Origin: SVEL01 sp017381055 | GTDB lineage: Bacteria > Bacillota > Clostridia > Lachnospirales > Lachnospiraceae | NCBI GenBank assembly: GCA_036307185.1 | Contig: JAXJYC010000027.1 | Span: 20,161-84,160, forward strand | Length of the DNA: 64,000 bases | Reading direction: 5' to 3' | Part shown: positions 1 to 9,730 of the stretch, in pieces | Numbering within the stretch: the first letter of the stretch is position 1 | Layout: every line of letters starts with the position of its first letter | Notes under the pieces: model-generated | Told to the model about the DNA's origin: nothing | The model's database searches: none | Seen by the model: only the letters and a program-made list of their open reading frames with translations | Made by a program: the position numbers and the translations under genes

Positions 1-10
1 ATAAAGTATA

Positions 11-40
11 AAAATCCCCTCGCCGACATGGGCGAGGGTT
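11..40 (-). terminator. Rho-independent terminator after the pullulanase gene
   Basis: A perfect 8-bp GC-rich stem (17-24 with 31-38, arms CCCTCGCC/GGCGAGGG) is followed on the minus strand by a short U-run (from 11-15). It sits directly after the pullulanase stop codon and closes the amylase-debranching-pullulanase unit. Confidence 0.85.
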
Positions 41-50
41 TAAACTTACA

Positions 51-1916
51 TTATGCTTTAATCTCGACACAAGTCTCAGATGGATTATACACCACCTCAA
101 CCTTTTTATCCACTACAAATTGAACCTTTGGCTCTTCTGCCTCCTTAAATTCTACTGTCTGTCCGCCATTATCTGACATGTGGAATAACTCCTTGTGTTC
201 TTTTCTCATCTTAATAAGGCTTGCGTAGTATTCTACGATATCCTTATTCTCATATGCTCTCTTCCAATCAAGCTTGTTAATATCAGCTGATGACTTATAG
301 CTATCATCCTCGCCATACTTAGTTCTTAAGAACTCTTCGCCTGCCTGGAAGAATGGAATACCTGCTGATGTAAAGTAAATACCTGCTGCCATCTTATTGA
401 TTTTAGCGATATTTTCCTTACGCTCAAAAGCATCATTTGGTACGCCTTTGCCATACTTCTTAACTGCTGCTACAGTCTCTTCCATCTCTGTTTCAACAGA
501 CATAAGAAGCTTATCATATAATGTGAAGTTATCATGAGCTGATACATATGTTATACGATTTGGTAATACCATTGCCTTCTTTAAATCTTCAACAAATTCA
601 CAAGCACCTTCTACAGTACTATTGATATATGCTGGCTCATCAGCCTCAAATACACTACCCTTGATAGCATCTCTTATAGCATCACTAAAGATAAATATAC
701 CGTCATCAAGATGCTCTGCGTTAGCTGTTGTAGCTGGAATGAAACCTTCTGCCATAGCAGTAGGACCTGCCATCCATGGTTCTCCATAAAGGAGAATCTT
801 GTCACCATTTGGAAGTTCATTTAATGCAGCTCTTATAGCATTCATTGTCTCTGTATCATGAATACCCATTAAGTCAAATCTGAAACCGTCAATATGATAT
901 TCCTTAGCCCAGTAAAGAATAGAATTAACCATAAATTTTCTATACATCTCGTGCTCACTAGCTGTTTCATTACCACAACCTGAAGCATTAGAGAAATTAC
1001 CATTTTCATCAATTCTATGATAATAATATGGTGCTGTATAATGGAGTGGATTATCTGTCTTATATGTGTGATTATATACAACATCCATAACTACACCGAT
1101 TCCAGCCTTGTGAAGAGCCATAACTAACTGCTTCATCTCATTGATACGAACTGTTCCGTCAAATGGATTTGTTGAATAATATCCTTCAGGAACATTGTAT
1201 AACATAGGATCATATCCCCAGTTAAACTGATCTGCTGGATTATAATATGCCTCTGCTTCATCTACTGAACCTGAATCTGCTATAGGAAGTAAATGCACAT
1301 ATGTTACACCTAAATGCTTTAAGTAATTTACACAAGTTGGATATTTCTCACCATTCTCGGCCACGTAATAAGTATCATCCTCTGTAAATGCAATATACTT
1401 GCCACGTTTGTCAGCTGATACACCAGATTTCTCATCATATGAGAAATCCTTAACATGTGTTTCATAGATAACAGCCTCTTCAATTGGAATATTTGGTTTT
1501 ACATCCTTATCCCAACCTGCTGGATTTGTTTTTGCTAAATCAACTACCATAGAACGCAAGCTATTAGCACCACAAGCTACACAGTATGGGTCTGCAGTCT
1601 CCACTGACTCACCATCTGTTTCAATTACATATGTGTAAAATTTCCCATGAAGGTCACCTAAATCATTAACCTCACAAACAAACACACTCTTGTCGCCCTT
1701 TGTCATAGCCTTTGTAGCTATTAACTTATCTCCCTCTTCTTTTGGAGTTCCTTTTTCATATATATTTACACTAATCTTATCTGCAACAGGTGCCCACACC
1801 TTAAATACAGCGCCACCTTCTTTATAAGTTGCTCCAAGATCATTGCCCTCATATATATTCTCATTTATAAATTCTGCTGATTCATATAATTTCTTTAATT
1901 CTAAACTACTCTTCAT
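51..1916 (-). CDS. pulA: Type I pullulanase (GH13 alpha-1,6-debranching enzyme)
   Basis: It hydrolyses alpha-1,6 branch points in pullulan and branched dextrins. An N-terminal CBM48-like domain ('VFKVWAPVADKI') precedes a GH13 barrel with 'DVVYNHT', the nucleophile motif 'GFRFDLMG', the acid/base motif 'YGEPW' and 'VSAHDNFTLYDK'. The reading frame is open upstream to a GTG at 1967, but the ATG at 1914-1916 has AAGGAG nine bases ahead and is chosen, giving 621 residues. There is no signal peptide, so the enzyme is probably cytoplasmic and acts on imported dextrins. It lies 57 bp after the debranching-enzyme gene and is the last gene of the unit, ending at a terminator. Confidence 0.92.
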   Translation of the reverse strand: MKSSLELKKLYESAEFINENIYEGNDLGATYKEGGAVFKVWAPVADKISVNIYEKGTPKEEGDKLIATKAMTKGDKSVFVCEVNDLGDLHGKFYTYVIETDGESVETADPYCVACGANSLRSMVVDLAKTNPAGWDKDVKPNIPIEEAVIYETHVKDFSYDEKSGVSADKRGKYIAFTEDDTYYVAENGEKYPTCVNYLKHLGVTYVHLLPIADSGSVDEAEAYYNPADQFNWGYDPMLYNVPEGYYSTNPFDGTVRINEMKQLVMALHKAGIGVVMDVVYNHTYKTDNPLHYTAPYYYHRIDENGNFSNASGCGNETASEHEMYRKFMVNSILYWAKEYHIDGFRFDLMGIHDTETMNAIRAALNELPNGDKILLYGEPWMAGPTAMAEGFIPATTANAEHLDDGIFIFSDAIRDAIKGSVFEADEPAYINSTVEGACEFVEDLKKAMVLPNRITYVSAHDNFTLYDKLLMSVETEMEETVAAVKKYGKGVPNDAFERKENIAKINKMAAGIYFTSAGIPFFQAGEEFLRTKYGEDDSYKSSADINKLDWKRAYENKDIVEYYASLIKMRKEHKELFHMSDNGGQTVEFKEAEEPKVQFVVDKKVEVVYNPSETCVEIKA

Positions 1917-1973
1917 ACAAGCTGACTCCTTGTCTCCGTGTTTTTGTTTATTCACTATTGTAAACACCTTTTA

Positions 1974-3926
1974 CTAATTGTTATCAATAGCTTCCAAAAC
2001 TTCGTACACTCTTAAAATCTCACCTACGCTCCAAGCCTGTGCAAAACATCCCTTAGAATCTGTTGGAGTAAGGCCATCATATATCTCTGAAATATGACCG
2101 ATACATCCCTCTCTAAGTGTAGCTGTGATTCCTTCAAGCTGACGATACAATACCTTAGCTGCTGCACGTTTATCCTCAGCCCACTTAAGGTATGCCATAT
2201 AATATCCGCCTAATGGGAAGCCCCATACAGTTCCCTGATGGTAAGCCATATCTCTCTCCTCCATAGGACCGATATATACTGGATGGAATTCTTCATCCTT
2301 TGGCGATAAGCTTCTTAAACCTACTGGTGTATAAAGCTCTTCAAATACTTTCTTAATAACACCATCTGCCTGCTCCTTGTTAAGCATTGAATACGGCATA
2401 GATGCTGCCCAAATCTGATTACATCTAATCTGGCAATCAGCCTTTGTTCCCGAAGCTAAATCCTTAAGGCAATTTTCTTTCTCATTCCAGAATTCCTTAA
2501 TAAAGCTTTCCTTAACTTTAGCTGCAAGTGTCTTGTAATCAGCAACCTTCTTATCCTCTGGAAGACCTAAAAGTTCTGAGAACTGTTCAGCTATCATAAG
2601 ACCATTATACCAGTATGCATTAATCTCAACAGGCTTTCCATGACGTGGTGTAGGTAAAATATCATTTACACGAACATCCATCCATGTAAGCTGTTCTAAA
2701 TCACTACCAGCCATAATAAGACCGTCTGTATCCATCTTAATATGGAAATCTGTACCTTCTTTATACCAGTGGATAATCTCATTGATAGTTGGCATAGCCT
2801 CTTCAACAAATTCCTTATCTCCACTAGCCTTGTAGTACTCATATACAGCATTGATAAAAAGTAATGCCGCATCTACAGTATTATACATAGGTGCATCTGC
2901 GCCTTCTGGGAAAAGATTAGGCATGATACCCTTTCTACAATACTTCATAAATGTTCTAAGAATACTCTTTGCAGTATCATACTGCTTAGTTGAAATAGTA
3001 CAACCACCAAGAGCAATCATAGTATCTCTTCCCCAATCCTCGAAGAATGGGAAACCAGCTAAAATAGATTTACCCTTTGTAGACTCTCTGTAAGTGATAT
3101 ATGCGTCAGCACCTCTTACTAAGCACTTAGCTGTCTCATCCTTTAAGCCAGCTGTCTTAATAAGTTCATCCTGTCTAGCTATTTCATCTGTAAATAAATC
3201 ATTAATATTTTCTTTAGCATCAACTGTACTATATACAACATAATGCTCACCGTCTCCATCAAATGTAAGAGTATGGTTATAGAAAGCATATCCTTCGCTA
3301 TTTCTTCCATCTCTCTCATCATATGCATAATAGAAATCTTCAATTTTCTTTGTAGCATATGAAGAAACTTTAGCATCTGTTGTAAACTTTAATGTAATGC
3401 CTTCACTCTTTATTGTATTTTCTACAAACTCAAACTTCTGATCCTTAGCAGGCATCTTCCCCTTAGGTGAGAAATTAAGAAGTGGTGTTACCTCTAAGCT
3501 TACCTTAGAATCACCATAATTTACTATCTCATACTTAACGCCTAATGTGTTAACACCCTGCTTCATAACAACAGACTTGATAACCTCTACGGCACCAACC
3601 TTATAAACATACTCTGGTACATATTCATAAGAAAATCCGTTTAAATACTTAAAGCCTTGCCATTCCTTATCATTCTCAGTGAAACGCTGAGATGATAATA
3701 AATATTCTTCGCCATCAATATAAAGCTTCTCGATTGTATTAGCTATAAGCTGATATCTTTTATTTGGAGCAGTAAGTGCTGCCATGAAGAGAGTCTGGTC
3801 TCCTCTGGCGCACGAGCTTGCTATTGTTAAAGATGAAAAACCACCCAAACCATTAGTTATAAGGTAGCAGTTTTCCTCTGCTCTCTTAAGAGTTCTAAAA
3901 TCATTTCTACCGTATACAAATTTCAT
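1974..3926 (-). CDS. Glycogen debranching enzyme (amylo-alpha-1,6-glucosidase family, GH133-like)
   Basis: A 650-residue protein of the archaeal/bacterial glycogen debranching family. The N-terminal half is beta-rich (opening 'LITNGLGGFSSLTIASS', typical of the GDE N-domain). The C-terminal half is an (alpha/alpha)6 barrel with 'GFPFFEDWGRDTMIALGG', 'AGSDLEQLTWMDVR' and 'HQGTVWGFPLG'. The family removes alpha-1,6 glucosyl stubs left after phosphorolysis, which fits the nearby glycogen phosphorylase. No signal peptide is seen. Its ATG overlaps the stop codon of the upstream amylase by one base (TAATG), so the two are probably translationally coupled. The precise reaction is inferred from the family. 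Confidence 0.88.
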   Translation of the reverse strand: MKFVYGRNDFRTLKRAEENCYLITNGLGGFSSLTIASSCARGDQTLFMAALTAPNKRYQLIANTIEKLYIDGEEYLLSSQRFTENDKEWQGFKYLNGFSYEYVPEYVYKVGAVEVIKSVVMKQGVNTLGVKYEIVNYGDSKVSLEVTPLLNFSPKGKMPAKDQKFEFVENTIKSEGITLKFTTDAKVSSYATKKIEDFYYAYDERDGRNSEGYAFYNHTLTFDGDGEHYVVYSTVDAKENINDLFTDEIARQDELIKTAGLKDETAKCLVRGADAYITYRESTKGKSILAGFPFFEDWGRDTMIALGGCTISTKQYDTAKSILRTFMKYCRKGIMPNLFPEGADAPMYNTVDAALLFINAVYEYYKASGDKEFVEEAMPTINEIIHWYKEGTDFHIKMDTDGLIMAGSDLEQLTWMDVRVNDILPTPRHGKPVEINAYWYNGLMIAEQFSELLGLPEDKKVADYKTLAAKVKESFIKEFWNEKENCLKDLASGTKADCQIRCNQIWAASMPYSMLNKEQADGVIKKVFEELYTPVGLRSLSPKDEEFHPVYIGPMEERDMAYHQGTVWGFPLGGYYMAYLKWAEDKRAAAKVLYRQLEGITATLREGCIGHISEIYDGLTPTDSKGCFAQAWSVGEILRVYEVLEAIDNN

Positions 3927-5596
3927 TATTTTATTACAGCGATTCCATATGCTGGAAGTGTCACTGTTTCTCCCTTCATAGATACTTCATTTTCATCAAC
4001 TGCAAGACTAGCTACAAGACCTTCGTAATTGTATACGTCCTTTGGTACATCAACTACTGTAGTCTCCTTATTTAAGTTAAATAAAATATAGATAGTCTCA
4101 CCATCATATGTCTTACTAATTGCGCATACATTGCCATCTTCTATAGCATCCATAGCTGCAACTGTACCTCTAGCTATCTCTGGGTAAGTATTCTTGATAT
4201 GATAAACATTTCTATAATACCAGTATATAGAATACTTATCTTCCTTCTGATCCTCTAACGAACCATTCTTATGCTTAACTTCGTCCATTGCTGAAGGACC
4301 TGCACAAACACCATCCATTGAACCAAAATCACTCCAGTACATTGGTGCTCTCTTATTCTCATCCTTACCAGCACCACTCATACCTAACTCTTCACCGTAA
4401 TATACAAATGAGCTACCACTCATAAATGCATTTAATGCAGCAGCCATCTTCATTCTCTCTGGCTTCTGTGAAGCAAAGCCTGCTATTCTACCACAGTCAT
4501 GGTTACTTAAGAATGGAGCATTTATCATATCTGGGTTACTCTCAAGATATGCGTTCTGTGTCTTAATAAAATTAGCTGTTAAATTTTTACCACTCTGACC
4601 ATTACCTGCCTGCTGTATAGCTTTGATTATATGACCTGTTGAATCGCCATATGCGTAGTCAAAAATACTTGTGATTCCACTTGTATAATAGTTTTTAATA
4701 ACTGAAAAGCTATCCCAAACCTCAGCTACTAAATAAAGGTCTTCATCCAAATTCTTACAGTACTGTGTAAACCAGCTAAGTACCTCAATATTCTTTTCTG
4801 CTGATCCTGTATAAAACTCTTTTGCAGCATCAAGTCTGAATCCGCCAACACCCTTGTCTACCCAGAACTTAGCAATCTCTTCAACTTCTCTTCTAACCTC
4901 TGTGCTTGCAAGATTTAAGTCTGGCATCTGATCCCAGAACTGTCCCTCATAGCTATATTCAGAACCTGAAATCTTGTAATATTTGCCACCGTTAACATCT
5001 TCATTCTTCTTAATATGATAATAATCTACATAAGGACACTCCTCAAGGTTCGCTTCTTCACCTGGCTCTAATCCTCTAACATATTCTGTAGCTTCCTTAA
5101 ACCACTGATGCTTTGTAGATGTATGGTTGAATACTAAATCAAGAATAACCTTAATTCCTCTCTTCTCACATTCTTCCATAAACTTATCAAAATCTTCCAT
5201 AGTACCATACTCTTCATCGATGCTATAGTAATCTACAACATCATACTTATGGTATGTAGTTGACTGATGAATTGGTGAAAGCCAAATTCCGTTAAATCCC
5301 ATTTCCTCGATATAATCAAGCTTTGATGTGATACCATTTAAATCACCTACACCATCTCCGTCACTATCAGCAAAAGAATATACAAAGATATGATAATAAT
5401 TTCTATAATTATCATCTATAACTTTCTCCTGTGCCTCCCAACCGTCTACACCATAGTATTCCTCAGGTGTCCAACTTGACTTATCAACTGTTGTTTCCTC
5501 TTCCTTCTTGCTACTACCTTTTCCACATCCTGCAAATGTAGAACCTACCATAACAATCGCTAAAAAAAGCGCTGCTATCTTCTTAAAATTTTTCAT
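3926..5596 (-). CDS. Secreted alpha-amylase family lipoprotein (GH13)
   Basis: A 556-residue protein with a lipoprotein signal peptide: basic start, hydrophobic core and lipobox 'TFAGC' near residue 23, followed by a Gly/Ser/Lys linker. The mature part is a GH13 alpha-amylase with 'DLVFNHTS', 'GFRLDAAKE' (nucleophile Asp), 'VAEVWDS' (acid/base Glu) and 'FLSNHDCGR'. It is expected to be anchored on the outer face of the membrane and to cut starch or maltodextrin for the importer encoded upstream. The ribosome binding site AAAGGAG lies before the ATG. It follows the interrupted binding-protein gene and overlaps the next gene by one base. Exact substrate (starch, neopullulan or cyclodextrin) is not determined. 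Confidence 0.88.
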   Translation of the reverse strand: MKNFKKIAALFLAIVMVGSTFAGCGKGSSKKEEETTVDKSSWTPEEYYGVDGWEAQEKVIDDNYRNYYHIFVYSFADSDGDGVGDLNGITSKLDYIEEMGFNGIWLSPIHQSTTYHKYDVVDYYSIDEEYGTMEDFDKFMEECEKRGIKVILDLVFNHTSTKHQWFKEATEYVRGLEPGEEANLEECPYVDYYHIKKNEDVNGGKYYKISGSEYSYEGQFWDQMPDLNLASTEVRREVEEIAKFWVDKGVGGFRLDAAKEFYTGSAEKNIEVLSWFTQYCKNLDEDLYLVAEVWDSFSVIKNYYTSGITSIFDYAYGDSTGHIIKAIQQAGNGQSGKNLTANFIKTQNAYLESNPDMINAPFLSNHDCGRIAGFASQKPERMKMAAALNAFMSGSSFVYYGEELGMSGAGKDENKRAPMYWSDFGSMDGVCAGPSAMDEVKHKNGSLEDQKEDKYSIYWYYRNVYHIKNTYPEIARGTVAAMDAIEDGNVCAISKTYDGETIYILFNLNKETTVVDVPKDVYNYEGLVASLAVDENEVSMKGETVTLPAYGIAVIK

Positions 5597-5616
5597 ATCT
5601 ATCTCCTTTCAGCTTA

Positions 5617-5718
5617 TTATTTATTTCGGTTGATTGTTTCTTCAACCTCTTTTAAAATGGTTGTTCCACCAAGGTTCTCCCATTCTTGAACAAATTTGTC
5701 AAAAAAGTCAACGCTTAC
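5617..5718 (-). other. Intact in-frame continuation of the binding-protein gene beyond an amber codon
   Basis: Directly after the TAG at 5719-5721 the same reading frame stays open for 33 codons and ends at tandem TAA codons (5617 and 5614). The encoded tail starts 'VSVDFFDKFVQEWENLGG' and ends with a basic NRNK. It looks like the ordinary C-terminus of this binding-protein family (Asp-Phe-Val-x-x-Trp, Leu-Gly-Gly, Lys-Glu-Val). So the gene seems to be split by one nonsense codon and not by a frameshift. A change of GAG to TAG would explain it, although other ancestral codons are possible. Confidence 0.75.
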
Positions 5719-7287
5719 CTACCCTGTGATAATTCGTAAATACACATTACTCTCTAGTTCTTTTAAGCGCCACCAGCTAGTCTCCATTGTAGTAGTACTT
5801 GTAAAATATAATGAATCAATCTCCACTACACTATCACTGGCTATTAATGAACAAGCAGTTATTCTAGACTCATATGCAGCCCATTGCTGGGGTGTATAGT
5901 TTTCTCCACTATCAAGATATTCTTGGCATTGCTCTACATATGAACGTTCTAATTGATTAATATCCTCAATATCTTTTTCTCCATTAAGCGCACCACTTAT
6001 ATTTTCATAGCTTATCTTTAAGGCATCTTTATAATCAACATTTATAACCAATGGTCTAGCTGTTGGATCAACTGCATTTTTATCATATTCACCAAGCTCT
6101 GTGGCATTTTCTTTATCTTCATATCGCGCATAGTCAAATAATACACTAATTATCTTCCACGCAAGCTCTGGATGTTCAAAATCCTTACTGACTACCACAT
6201 ACTTATAATTTGTAGGACTAGTAGATGGATAAACTGTGATTCCATCATCATTTGTTGATATGAGATATGGTTTCCACTCTATTGATTTGTCCTCTTCAAC
6301 CATATTTAATAAAGGATTATTTGTAGACCACCATGGTCCAAAGAAAGATCCACATCGTCCACTTTCTATAAGGCCTATGATATCTGAAGAACTTCTAAAT
6401 AAAAAGTCTCTGTCTAAGATTCCTTTATCATACCAAGAATTAAGATATCTTAATGCCTCCTTAGCCTCTGGCTGAATCGAGCCATATACTATGCTTCCAT
6501 CTTCTTTCTGTATCCATTGCTTTGGATATGCTCCGAAATTAGCAAATACAATATCTGTCATATACTGACTACTATACCCACTCTCACCACAAAGTGATGA
6601 ATTCGTTACTAGTCCAACTCTGTTAGAATCATCTTCTATAAATTTTGATATAATATATTCCACATCTTCTAATGTGCTTGGCTCCTCTAAACCTAAATCG
6701 TCCATCCAATCCTTACGAAGCCACAATAAGCTTGGACCCTCTGCAATATTAGTCTCTGGTATAGCTATTATCTTTCCTTCAAATGTAACACTATCTAAAA
6801 GCTCATCTCCATAGCTTTCATACATCTGCTTAATATTATCACTGGCACAATTCTCATAGCTCTCTGTAAGATCAGCAAGTAAGCCCATCTTGTACATCAA
6901 TGCAACATCACTAAAGTTATTCACAACCATAATATCTGGAATATCGCTCATAGCAATAGACATAGACACTTCTGTGTTATATTTATCACCCATACTTTCA
7001 AATTCATTGACATTTTGAATATTAAGTTTTTCTAGAAGATACCTGGTGTACGCATTATCCTCATATGTATCTCCTGCTGGCATATTAGAATTATTAGTAC
7101 TTATCTCTTTTCCTAAAGTATACGTTATAAGCTCTGGATATTTTTCAAATGGTGTTGTAGATGCTAATTCAAGCTGTTCCTCTCTACTTACATCATCATT
7201 TGTTTTTTTGCTATCTTTATCCTTGCAACTGCATAACATAACTGAAAAAGTACAAGCCACTAATACCAAACTTATAAACCTTTTCAT
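5719..7287 (-). CDS. Extracellular solute-binding lipoprotein (LplA/LipO-like), ended early by an amber codon
   Basis: A 522-residue ABC-type sugar-binding lipoprotein. The signal peptide ends in a Cys-rich lipobox ('VMLCSC'), followed by an acidic/Lys linker and a family-1-like binding fold ('MSDIPDIMVVN', 'LLWLRKDWMDDLGL'). Related proteins work with LplB/LplC permeases and YesMN two-component systems, but no such permease pair lies next to it, so it is an orphan binding protein, perhaps feeding the importer encoded upstream or sensing for the kinase. The frame ends at TAG 5719-5721 after 'RIITG', inside the normally conserved C-terminus, and the missing 33 residues are still encoded in frame. 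It starts at an ATG preceded by AAGGTGAG. The protein may be truncated, read through, or non-functional. Confidence 0.8.
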   Translation of the reverse strand: MKRFISLVLVACTFSVMLCSCKDKDSKKTNDDVSREEQLELASTTPFEKYPELITYTLGKEISTNNSNMPAGDTYEDNAYTRYLLEKLNIQNVNEFESMGDKYNTEVSMSIAMSDIPDIMVVNNFSDVALMYKMGLLADLTESYENCASDNIKQMYESYGDELLDSVTFEGKIIAIPETNIAEGPSLLWLRKDWMDDLGLEEPSTLEDVEYIISKFIEDDSNRVGLVTNSSLCGESGYSSQYMTDIVFANFGAYPKQWIQKEDGSIVYGSIQPEAKEALRYLNSWYDKGILDRDFLFRSSSDIIGLIESGRCGSFFGPWWSTNNPLLNMVEEDKSIEWKPYLISTNDDGITVYPSTSPTNYKYVVVSKDFEHPELAWKIISVLFDYARYEDKENATELGEYDKNAVDPTARPLVINVDYKDALKISYENISGALNGEKDIEDINQLERSYVEQCQEYLDSGENYTPQQWAAYESRITACSLIASDSVVEIDSLYFTSTTTMETSWWRLKELESNVYLRIITG

Positions 7288-7358
7288 CTGCTCACCTTGT
7301 CCTACGTAATTAATATCACATATCTAGAATTCTACCACAAAACTATTTATTTTTAAAC

Positions 7359-7399
7359 AAAAAAAACAAAATATTGCAACCAATGATTGCAATATTTTG
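7359..7399 (-). terminator. Rho-independent terminator after the second permease gene
   Basis: A 13-bp perfect stem (7367-7379 with 7387-7399) is followed on the minus strand by eight U (7359-7366). It ends the importer operon and separates it from the orphan binding-protein/amylase unit, which must have its own promoter in 7288-7358 or depend on readthrough. Confidence 0.85.
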
Positions 7400-7429
7400 C
7401 TTTTATATTTTTTATAATGGAATTGTCTA

Positions 7430-8326
7430 TTAACCCTTTACGGCACCTGACATACCTTCCTTGTAGCAACCCTGCATGCAGAGGAATACTATAGAAATTG
7501 GAATAGATATACATACCGCACCGGCACAGAATCTTGTGAAGTACTGATGTACATATTCCTTCTCAAGCATGTTCCATAAACCGATTGAAACAGTGTAGTA
7601 ATCCTTATTTGTACGACATAATACCTTAGCAAAGATAAAGTCTACCCAAGGTGCCATAAATGCACCTAAAACTGTGTAAACGATTGTTGGCTTACTAAGA
7701 GGCATAATAATCTTTGTAAATACCTGCCACTTTGTAGCACCATCAATAAGTGCAGCTTCATCAAGTGTCTTTGGAATAGTATCAAAGAATCCCTTTGCAA
7801 TTAAGAATCCTAAACCTGAACCACCTGAATATACAAGTATCATAGCTATACGGATATTTGCACCCTCTGTTAAACCTACAGACTTTAAGATGTAATAAAT
7901 AGCGATCATCGACATGAAACCTGGGAAAAGACCCATAATCATAGCGATATTCATAAATGGCTTTCTAAGCTTATATCTAAGTCTTGACATACAGTAAGCA
8001 ACTGAAATAACGAAGAATGTAGATATAATACATGAGAATATAGCTACAATAAGTGTATTCATAAACATTTTAGGGAAATCAAGTAATCCCTTCTGTGTAA
8101 ATAACTTTACATAGTTATCAAAACCAAGTTCCTTAGGGAAGAAATAGTTAGTGTATGAACCTACACCACCATTTTCAACTCTTAAGCTTGTCATTACAAC
8201 CCAAAAAATAGGGAATAACCAGATTACTGTCATAATTGCTAAGCCAACATGAACTAAGCTATTTTTAACAGTTTTTATTGTCTTAGCCTTATTTGATTGT
8301 CTTGTATTAATATTATTAGTACTCAT
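7430..8326 (-). CDS. Maltodextrin-type ABC transporter permease (MalG-like)
   Basis: A 298-residue inner-membrane permease with six predicted helices and the binding-protein-dependent transport motif 'EAALIDGATKWQVF', which docks with the ATPase. It forms the translocation channel with the MalF-like protein encoded just upstream. Its start lies one base after the MalF stop (TAAAATG), preceded by GAGGAGGGATT, so translation is probably coupled. No ATPase gene is in the window. In Firmicutes these importers often share one MsmX/MalK-type ATPase encoded elsewhere. Specificity for maltodextrin is inferred from the surrounding alpha-glucan enzymes. Confidence 0.9.
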   Translation of the reverse strand: MSTNNINTRQSNKAKTIKTVKNSLVHVGLAIMTVIWLFPIFWVVMTSLRVENGGVGSYTNYFFPKELGFDNYVKLFTQKGLLDFPKMFMNTLIVAIFSCIISTFFVISVAYCMSRLRYKLRKPFMNIAMIMGLFPGFMSMIAIYYILKSVGLTEGANIRIAMILVYSGGSGLGFLIAKGFFDTIPKTLDEAALIDGATKWQVFTKIIMPLSKPTIVYTVLGAFMAPWVDFIFAKVLCRTNKDYYTVSIGLWNMLEKEYVHQYFTRFCAGAVCISIPISIVFLCMQGCYKEGMSGAVKG

Positions 8327-8327
8327 T

Positions 8328-9710
8328 TTACTGGAATCCCTCCTCGTCTTTGTAAGAATTTGTGTTCCTGTAAGTTACTAATGAAACAATCGCTAATACA
8401 ACGAATGTCATAATACCAATAACAGCACCGATATTGTATTCTTTTCTATCAATAGTTAACTTATATAACCATGTAACAAGCAAGTCAGTCTTACCTGCTG
8501 TATTACCTATAGTTGTATTTGGTCCACCGCCTGATAACAGGTAAATAACGTTGAAGTTGTTAATATTTCCTGTAAATGTTGTAATAAGTGATGGCATAGT
8601 TACGAAGAGCATATATGGTAATGTAATCTTAAAGAATGTAACGATTGCATTAGCACCGTCTACTCTAGCAGCTTCATAAAGATCTGCTGGAATATTCTGT
8701 AAGATACCTGTCATTGTAAGCATTGTGTATGGAATACCTACCCATAAGTTTACAATGATAACTGTTACTCTGGCCCATGTAACATCTGTAAAGAATGGAA
8801 GTGGCTCCTTAATCCAACCCCAATCAAGAAGTGCCATATTAATCGCACCATTCTCATTAAGAAGAGTTCTTACGATAAGTAATGATACGAACTGTGGTAT
8901 AGCAATAGATAAGATGAAGAAGAATCTCCACATAGCCTTACATCTAGTGCCTTTTCTATTTATAACAAGAGCAAGAATCATACCGAAGATATAATTCAAT
9001 ACTGTTGCAAATATTGCCCAAACTATTGTCCAACCTAATACTGACCAGAACTGCTTTCCGATAGTACCCTCTAAACTAAGAACCTTTTTGAATGCATCAA
9101 GTCCAGTCCAATCGAATCGAATTAACTTCTCATCTACATATGAATAATTAGTAAATGCCTGCAATATCATAAACACAAGCGGTAATATAGTAAATGTAAG
9201 TATACCTGCAAGTGGTAATGTAAGTAATAACTTATGCAAGTTTACATTAAATAAATCTTTTATATCATCTTTAAAGGAATTAACGTGTTTGCCTTCCTTT
9301 GTTAAGCACTGTGCCTTATACGCACTCTTAACTGCCTCACGCCAAAACGCAACAAAAAGCAATGTTATGATAATAGTTAACACCGCATAAAGAAGAGCCT
9401 CTACTGATCTGGTTCCACTGATTATATATTCATAAATACCGTCATTTTCGTTCCAAACTTCTTTATTCTCATAAGAACCAATTGTTGGTAATTCTGATAA
9501 TGTAAAGAAACCGTATGATATCATATAGTAAATATATGCTATCTCAGTTGCCATAAATAGAATTCCCTTAGTTACCTGCTTTCTAAGAATATTGCCAATA
9601 CCTAAAAAGATAAATGAAAGCTTTGTAAACATATCACCCTTCTTAAAGGCATTTGTGACAGTATATTCTGTAGGGAAATCTGATGGTTTTCTTTTAAATA
9701 TGTTTTTCAC
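8328..9710 (-). CDS. Maltodextrin-type ABC transporter permease (MalF-like)
   Basis: A large (460-residue) MalF-type permease. Two or more N-terminal membrane segments and an extracytoplasmic loop precede the core transmembrane domain, which carries the coupling motif 'EAARVDGANAIVTFF'. The frame is open to an ATG at 9767, but that stretch is the intergenic hairpin. The GTG at 9708-9710 has AGGTGG a few bases upstream and gives the residues 'MKNIFKRKPSDF', so it is chosen. It pairs with the MalG-like permease. The hairpin between this gene and the binding-protein gene probably lowers permease expression relative to the binding protein. Confidence 0.88.
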   Translation of the reverse strand: MKNIFKRKPSDFPTEYTVTNAFKKGDMFTKLSFIFLGIGNILRKQVTKGILFMATEIAYIYYMISYGFFTLSELPTIGSYENKEVWNENDGIYEYIISGTRSVEALLYAVLTIIITLLFVAFWREAVKSAYKAQCLTKEGKHVNSFKDDIKDLFNVNLHKLLLTLPLAGILTFTILPLVFMILQAFTNYSYVDEKLIRFDWTGLDAFKKVLSLEGTIGKQFWSVLGWTIVWAIFATVLNYIFGMILALVINRKGTRCKAMWRFFFILSIAIPQFVSLLIVRTLLNENGAINMALLDWGWIKEPLPFFTDVTWARVTVIIVNLWVGIPYTMLTMTGILQNIPADLYEAARVDGANAIVTFFKITLPYMLFVTMPSLITTFTGNINNFNVIYLLSGGGPNTTIGNTAGKTDLLVTWLYKLTIDRKEYNIGAVIGIMTFVVLAIVSLVTYRNTNSYKDEEGFQ

Positions 9711-9730
9711 AATTCCACCTCGCTGTCTTA

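Noticed and set aside
5617..5721. Frameshift as the cause of the early end of the binding-protein gene
   Set aside because: The continuation is in the same frame right after TAG; a single nonsense codon explains it and no base needs to be added or removed.
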